Shown here piece after piece: positions 6,277 to 10,533 of a stretch of DNA of 10,533 bases. Position numbers and translations under genes: made by a program. Source of the stretch: Claveliimonas acetigenes (GTDB taxonomy: Bacteria > Bacillota > Clostridia > Lachnospirales > Lachnospiraceae); the NCBI RefSeq assembly GCF_025567385.1, contig NZ_JAOQJU010000047.1, positions 1 through 10,533 on the forward strand, in the 5' to 3' direction. The notes beneath the pieces were generated by a model that saw only the letters and a program-made list of their open reading frames with translations, did no database searches and was not told where the DNA came from. Numbering within the stretch: the first letter of the stretch is position 1; each line of letters begins with the position of its first letter.

Positions 6277-7773
6277 TTATCTGTAATAAACAGAGTTCCA
6301 TCTCAGTTCATTCTGGAAATTGCGGATAGTCGTATCCTTGTCAATATATACCGCTTCAATTCCCATAGCTGCCGCCCAGTCTCCCATCTGTTCTGCATTC
6401 AGGTCATAAGAGAATGCCGTATGATGTGCACCACCAGCAAGAATCCAGGCTTCTGCGCCCGTCTTCAGGTTCGGCTGTGGTGTCCAGAAAGCTGTTGCTA
6501 CCGGAAGCTTCGGCATCGGCTTCTCTACCTTCTTACACTCCACATCATTAATAATCAGACGGAATCTGTTGCCAAGGTCGATCAGGGATGTAGCCACTGC
6601 CGGGCCTGTCTTAGATGTAAATACAAGACGAGCCGGGTCTTCTCTGTCTCCCATGGAAAGCGGCTGGCACTTGATGCTAATCGGTCCGTCCGCAATCGTC
6701 GGGCAAACTTCCAACATATGCGCCTGAAGGATTCCTTCTTTGCCTTCTACCAGGTTATATGTATAATCTTCCATGAAGGAAGTTCCTTTGGCGTCCTTCA
6801 TTCCCTGTGTCATGATCTTCATGATACGTACCATGGCTGCTGTCTTCCAGTCACCCTCTGCACCGAAGCCGTAACCTCTCTCCATCAATCTCTGGATTGC
6901 AAGTCCCGGAAGCTGCTTTAATCCTCCAAGATCACCAAAATGGGTTACGATTGCCTGATAATTCCTGTCACTTAAGAACTTCTCAAAGCCAACCTCAATC
7001 TGTGCCTGTACCGCAACATGTTCTCTGAATTCAGCTTCGTCTCTTCCTTCCAAAAGAATGTCATACTTGCTGTAATATTCTTCTACTACCGCATCAATAT
7101 CTGCCTTTGATACTGCATTCACTTCTTCTACGATCTCATTTACCGGATATGCGTCTACTTCCCAGCCAAATTTGATCTGCGCTTCTACCTTGTCGCCTTC
7201 TGTTACGGCAACATTTCTCATGTTATCCGCAATACGCATCACACGTACATGGCTGCTCTCAAGCACGCCGACTGCGGTTCTCATCCAGGAGCCGATTCTT
7301 GCCTGCGTATCCTGATCTTCCCAATATCCCATAACCACTTTGCGGTTCTTGTCAAGACGTGTGAAAATATGTCCATACTCACGGTCGCCATGAGCCGCCT
7401 GGTTCTCATTCATGAAATCCATATCAATCTCATCATACGGAATCTCTCTGTTAAACTGTGTATGCAAATGAAGCAGAGGCTTTCTCAGTTCTTTCAGTCC
7501 CAGAATCCAGGATTTCGCAGGAGAAAATGTATGGCACCATGTAATAATACCTGCACACTCATCATCCATATTCGCCTCATTGAATGTCTTCCTGATTAAT
7601 TCGTTCGTAATCAAAGTCGGCTTCCAGACAAGCTCATATGGGAGAAGCCCGGATTTGTTCAATGCCTCTACGATAATCTGAGAATGCTGTGCTACGTGTT
7701 CCAGACACTCGTCACCGTATAAATCCTGTGATCCGGTACAGAACCAGAACTTGTAATTCTTCGTTTCTAACAT
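6277..7773 (-). CDS. araA: L-arabinose isomerase
   Basis: AraA converts L-arabinose to L-ribulose in the cytosol and is the first enzyme of the pathway. The 498-residue length matches the family (E. coli about 500). The Mn-binding and catalytic residues are present: E306 (YGFGAEGDW), E335 (SFMEDYTY), H352 (QAHMLEVCP) and the His pair 450-451 (GGAHHT). The N-terminal signature FCTGSQDLYG (11-20) is typical. It is the first gene of the operon; a GAGGA site (7780-7784) lies six bases before the ATG. A consensus promoter sits upstream at 7835-7863, and the AraC-family gene is divergent. It shows no frameshift or missing key residue. Confidence 0.97.
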   Translation of the reverse strand: MLETKNYKFWFCTGSQDLYGDECLEHVAQHSQIIVEALNKSGLLPYELVWKPTLITNELIRKTFNEANMDDECAGIITWCHTFSPAKSWILGLKELRKPLLHLHTQFNREIPYDEIDMDFMNENQAAHGDREYGHIFTRLDKNRKVVMGYWEDQDTQARIGSWMRTAVGVLESSHVRVMRIADNMRNVAVTEGDKVEAQIKFGWEVDAYPVNEIVEEVNAVSKADIDAVVEEYYSKYDILLEGRDEAEFREHVAVQAQIEVGFEKFLSDRNYQAIVTHFGDLGGLKQLPGLAIQRLMERGYGFGAEGDWKTAAMVRIMKIMTQGMKDAKGTSFMEDYTYNLVEGKEGILQAHMLEVCPTIADGPISIKCQPLSMGDREDPARLVFTSKTGPAVATSLIDLGNRFRLIINDVECKKVEKPMPKLPVATAFWTPQPNLKTGAEAWILAGGAHHTAFSYDLNAEQMGDWAAAMGIEAVYIDKDTTIRNFQNELRWNSVYYR

Positions 7774-7834
7774 GCTAAGTCCTCACTTTCTTTAAACTAG
7801 ATATTACGCTTCTTATTTTTTATCCGCTGATTCT

Positions 7835-7863
7835 ATTATAGACAATCCTCGCCTCAGTTGCAA
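7835..7863 (-). promoter_or_regulatory. Promoter of the araA operon
   Basis: On the minus strand TTGCAA (7858-7863) and a perfect TATAAT (7835-7840) are 17 bp apart. Transcription would start near 7828, giving a leader of about 54 bases before araA. The strong match suggests control by repression or by elements overlapping it. No cre-like catabolite-repression box was recognised in the gap. Confidence 0.75.
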
Positions 7864-7949
7864 GGTCATAACTCTGCATTTTCAACAAAAAAGTTACCTA
7901 TTCCGACCAGTAATATATACATTATCGTGCGAAGCTGTGAAAAGAAGAG

Positions 7950-7978
7950 TTGAATCTCTCCTAAGAAACATTTACAAT
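7950..7978 (+). promoter_or_regulatory. Promoter of the AraC-family regulator gene
   Basis: TTGAAT (7950-7955) and TACAAT (7973-7978), each one base from consensus, are separated by 17 bp. The start point would be near 7985, followed closely by the AAGGAGG site at 7993-7999. The roughly 86 bp between this promoter and the araA -35 element (7864-7949) is the likely site for regulator binding; no convincing repeat could be identified there by eye. Confidence 0.7.
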
Positions 7979-8006
7979 AAAAAAAAGACGAAAAGGAGGA
8001 CTGCCC

Positions 8007-9053
8007 TTGAAACTTTCTGAATTATGCAGACAGATTACAACTGACAACAGTCTGCTTCTTCCGCCGGGACACAAGCTGGGCGCACGGCTTGTCTGCCCGG
8101 AATATTCCAAATCCACCCAGGAGGTAAAGACCTACCCTCTGCCTCCCAGCGACCGTATCTTTGCACTGTGCTGGAACATCGACCGCTCCGGTATCCTGCA
8201 CTCTACCATGTGTCCGGCTCCCCGGAACTTCTGCTTCCGGCTCCCTTTTGATGACGGTGAGAAGACGCAGCTCCACACCCACGATTACATGGAGCTAACC
8301 TACGTCGTGGAGGGCGAATTCCGGCAGCGGATTCTGGGGCGGGACATTACCTTCGCCAGAGGGGATCTGTGCCTCATTGATAAGAACTGTCTGCATCAGG
8401 ACTATCTATTCTCAGAGCCTGCCGTCATTCTGTTCCTTGGAATCGCCAACGACATGTTCACCGAGATTATGGATGAGAACATTACAACCCAGAAAATCAT
8501 CGCTTTTCTCCAGTCGGCCCTGCTAAAACAAAAAGACTTGCAGCAGTATCTTCATTTCAGACCCGGAAGCGACGCCGCCTCCGAACTGGAGGAATGCCTG
8601 TTCCTGCTCATAAAGGAACTCTATGGCGGAGACACAGGAACCAGCTACATCCGCAAAGGCCTGCTTCTTCGCATTTTCCGGATCCTAAGCACCAAATATG
8701 AATTTTCTCTCTCAAAGGAACAGAGAATCACGATGAACTGGATCGTCTTTGAAGAAATCTCAGAATATATCCAGAACCACTACAAGAATGTTACCATACA
8801 AGAGCTTGTAGATGTTTTCCACTTTCAGGAGGACTATTTCAACCGCCTGATTAAAAGTAAGACCGGGCTGACCTACTCGGCATATCTTCAGCAGATCCGC
8901 CTGGAACACGCTGCCAATCTGCTGGCCGCTTCCAGGAAAGGTATTGATGAAATTGCAGAAACTGTAGGATACCACAATAAAGGCTATTTTTATAAGATTT
9001 TCCAGGAAAAGTATGGCATGACGCCTTCCAAATACCGAAAAAGCAAGAGGTAA
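8007..9053 (+). CDS. AraC family transcriptional regulator with cupin sensor domain
   Basis: The 348-residue protein has an N-terminal cupin-like ligand domain (about 88-145, QLHTHDYMELTYVVEGEF onward) and a C-terminal AraC/XylS double helix-turn-helix (about 250-345): first HTH TIQELVDVFHFQEDYFNRLI (263-282), second around GIDEIAETVGYHNKGYF (312-328) ending in the typical GMTPSKYRK. The start is TTG at 8007, decided by AAGGAGG seven bases upstream; there is no ATG with a comparable site. Its divergent position makes it the probable arabinose-responsive controller of araA-kinase-araD. It is more distant in the sensor part from enterobacterial AraC, and other Firmicutes use GntR/LacI-type AraR instead, so ligand and mode (activator or repressor) are inferred. 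Its last codons lie in the following terminator stem. Confidence 0.92.
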   Translation: MKLSELCRQITTDNSLLLPPGHKLGARLVCPEYSKSTQEVKTYPLPPSDRIFALCWNIDRSGILHSTMCPAPRNFCFRLPFDDGEKTQLHTHDYMELTYVVEGEFRQRILGRDITFARGDLCLIDKNCLHQDYLFSEPAVILFLGIANDMFTEIMDENITTQKIIAFLQSALLKQKDLQQYLHFRPGSDAASELEECLFLLIKELYGGDTGTSYIRKGLLLRIFRILSTKYEFSLSKEQRITMNWIVFEEISEYIQNHYKNVTIQELVDVFHFQEDYFNRLIKSKTGLTYSAYLQQIRLEHAANLLAASRKGIDEIAETVGYHNKGYFYKIFQEKYGMTPSKYRKSKR

Positions 9054-9085
9054 TCCCCTCAACAGGGATTACCTCTTGCTTTTTC
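9037..9085. terminator. Bidirectional intrinsic terminator with a 21-bp perfect stem
   Basis: The arms 9037-9057 and 9065-9085 are exact reverse complements around a 7-base loop, with A5 and T5 runs in the stem base giving a U-tract on both strands. The left arm includes the last codons and the stop codon of the AraC-family gene. The right arm ends 5 bp from the stop of the surface protein gene (9091), so the hairpin serves both convergent transcripts. Confidence 0.9.
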
Positions 9086-9090
9086 AGGAT

Positions 9091-10533
9091 TTATTTCTCA
9101 AACATCTCCATAAATCTCTGGATAATAATCGCACACTCTGCACGGCTTGTGCTGCCCTGCGGGTCGAGACGATAAGAACCATTTTCATTTTCTTTTCCTT
9201 CAATGATTCCATTTTCTACTGCCCACTTCATAGCAGTTTCTGCGAATTCGCTTACCTGCTCTGCATCAGAAAAGCTGCTGAGGTCTGCTGTCTTTGATAT
9301 ATCATAGTTCTTATAATCCGCATAGCGGTACATCATAACTACCATCTGCTCACGGGTAATCGGATCGTTCGTTCCAAAATAGCCGGAATCTGTGTACCCC
9401 GTAACAACCTTCGCATCTGCTGCCCAGAGAACTGCCGTTGAATAGAACTGTTTATCCGGTACATCCGGGAATCTGTTCGTATACGCTACAACCGGTTCGC
9501 CCTCAATTCTGTGAAGAATGGTTGCAAACTGCGCACGTACCAGCGTTGCGTATGGTGAGAAGTGCGTAGGATCTGTACCCGTCATGGTTTCTGCAAAGTA
9601 GTTATAAGCCACTTCATCGTAGAACCAGTCAGTTTCTGCTACGTCCTCGTATGGAAGTTTCGGAGTGGCTGCTGCTTCTTTCACTGTAACCTTAAAGGTG
9701 TTCGTCTTTCCTTCGTATGTTACTGTTACTGTCTGCTCACCGGTCTTTGTCTTATCATAGCCGCTTACTTCGCAGTCCGTTACTGCAATATCTTCCGTTG
9801 AACCATCGCTGTATTTTGCAGTCACCTTCATTCCTGCAAGGTCAAGCTCTTCTCCTACCGTATACTCAGTCTTTGTCGGTGCTGTTACCGCAATGGACTC
9901 CAGAGTAATAGGTTTCGCTTCCGCCTTAACCGTAACAACATAAGATTTACTTCTGATCTGGTCGCGCACACCGTCAGCTCCCGGAACGGTAATCGTCACT
10001 GTCAGATCTACAACTGCATCCTCTTCGCCTGCCGCCGGTCTGGTTACTACACCTTCTGTGGAAATTACCGTCTCATCAGAACTTGTCCATGTAACGGTTA
10101 CTCCGTCCATATTCTCAATCTCTTTCGGAAGTGTAATATCTTCTGTAATAGCAGTCAGCTCTTCTTCCGTAACCGGTTCAACCGCTTTAATTGCAGCATC
10201 CGCCTTGTCACTGGCATCCTTTGCCTTCTCCGCATAAGCTTCATCATATTTTTTCAGAAGGTTATCATATTCCTCAGATGTAATCGGCATAACCGTTCCG
10301 TGGCTTGCATCCGGATCCGGCATGGAGTAAATACTTGTTCCATTAACAGATTCGGATTTGTTAGTTCCAAGTACATTAAACCATCCGTCGCTTAAGTTGG
10401 TGGAAAGTCCCGGGAAGATGGTAACACCCGTCTTATCTGCCATCAGGCAGTAAACATCGTCGCCTTCCAGCGTAAAGCCTTTCAGTCCCGCAACCTTCTT
10501 TGCGTTCTCCACGTCATCCGTATTGATCTTGAA
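9091..10533 (-). CDS. SLH- and Ig-like-domain surface protein, C-terminal part (N-terminus outside window)
   Basis: The frame stays open to the window edge, so 480 C-terminal residues are seen and the GTG at 10510-10512 is internal. In order (numbered from the first visible residue): an unassigned segment (1-95); a charged helical linker (about 85-115); an atrophied bacterial Ig-like domain (about 114-203, with LPKEI and TVTWTSSDETVIS); a Big_3-like domain (about 210-284, with YSDGSTEDI); and three SLH repeats (about 294-342, 354-402, 418-473). SLH repeats anchor exported proteins to secondary cell-wall polymers. The third keeps the SRAE motif, while the first has LVRAQ and the second ITREQ. 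Ig plus SLH modules often follow catalytic domains of polysaccharide-degrading enzymes, so with arabinose genes adjacent it may act on arabinan or arabinoxylan. No catalytic domain is visible; a structural or adhesin role is possible. Confidence 0.9.
   Translation of the reverse strand, partial: FKINTDDVENAKKVAGLKGFTLEGDDVYCLMADKTGVTIFPGLSTNLSDGWFNVLGTNKSESVNGTSIYSMPDPDASHGTVMPITSEEYDNLLKKYDEAYAEKAKDASDKADAAIKAVEPVTEEELTAITEDITLPKEIENMDGVTVTWTSSDETVISTEGVVTRPAAGEEDAVVDLTVTITVPGADGVRDQIRSKSYVVTVKAEAKPITLESIAVTAPTKTEYTVGEELDLAGMKVTAKYSDGSTEDIAVTDCEVSGYDKTKTGEQTVTVTYEGKTNTFKVTVKEAAATPKLPYEDVAETDWFYDEVAYNYFAETMTGTDPTHFSPYATLVRAQFATILHRIEGEPVVAYTNRFPDVPDKQFYSTAVLWAADAKVVTGYTDSGYFGTNDPITREQMVVMMYRYADYKNYDISKTADLSSFSDAEQVSEFAETAMKWAVENGIIEGKENENGSYRLDPQGSTSRAECAIIIQRFMEMFEK

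Noticed and set aside
7894..7921. Alternative promoter TTACCT-N16-TATACA for the AraC-family gene
   Set aside because: It is weaker than TTGAAT-N17-TACAAT at 7950-7978, which is also better placed relative to the ribosome binding site.
7877..7929. Two similar decamers (CATTTTCAAC, CATTATCGTG) 43 bp apart as possible regulator half-sites
   Set aside because: Only seven of ten positions agree in AT-rich DNA, so the match is not distinguishable from chance.
10510..10512. GTG as the start of the surface protein
   Set aside because: The frame continues upstream to the window edge without a stop and no ribosome binding site precedes it; the protein is truncated by the window.
1..10533. CRISPR arrays, tRNA or rRNA genes, insertion sequences, phage genes
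   Set aside because: No regularly spaced repeats, cloverleaf-like or rRNA-like segments, transposase or integrase coding sequences were seen on either strand.

Overview
The window reads as chromosomal DNA of an anaerobic, Gram-positive Clostridia member, most likely a gut Lachnospiraceae. Evidence: consensus SigA-type promoters, strong AAGGAG-type ribosome binding sites, moderate GC, protein sequences typical of that group, a surface protein with SLH repeats, and an AAA-ATPase/PD-(D/E)XK gene of a kind abundant in those genomes. The species cannot be named from the sequence alone.

Layout. Positions 1-205 are intergenic. They hold the promoter, ribosome binding site and first codons of a gene leaving the window to the left, a probable 15-codon remnant of a cell-wall amidase gene, and a perfect 10-bp inverted repeat. 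Positions 206-2981 (minus strand) look like one operon: rpiB, a HAD-IA phosphatase, then an AAA-ATPase/PD-(D/E)XK protein whose start overlaps the phosphatase gene. A Cof-type HAD phosphatase (3092-3877, plus) is divergent from rpiB across an AT-rich palindrome that could act as the -10 element in both directions.

Positions 3938-7773 (minus) form a compact L-arabinose catabolic operon in the order araA (isomerase), an FGGY kinase that should be the L-ribulokinase, and araD (epimerase). Together they convert L-arabinose to D-xylulose 5-phosphate. RpiB would join the same pentose phosphate pool one step later. A divergent AraC-family regulator with a cupin sensor domain (8007-9053, plus) is the likely controller; well-matched promoters for both directions lie in the 233-bp gap. 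No arabinose transporter and no catabolite-repression (cre) site was seen.

Positions 9091-10533 (minus) encode the C-terminal 480 residues of a large surface protein with an atrophied Ig-like domain, a Big_3-type Ig-like domain and three SLH repeats. Its N-terminus lies outside the window. Next to the arabinose genes it could be a cell-wall-anchored enzyme or binding protein for arabinose-containing polysaccharides, but no catalytic domain is visible.

Two long, perfect hairpins (3876-3917 and 9037-9085) separate the convergent gene pairs and should terminate transcription in both directions. Overall this is a conventional carbon-utilisation region. I see no clearly undescribed system. The points most worth checking are the amidase remnant, the atypical ribulokinase, the ATPase/nuclease gene embedded in a sugar-phosphate operon, and several unusual promoter or leader arrangements.
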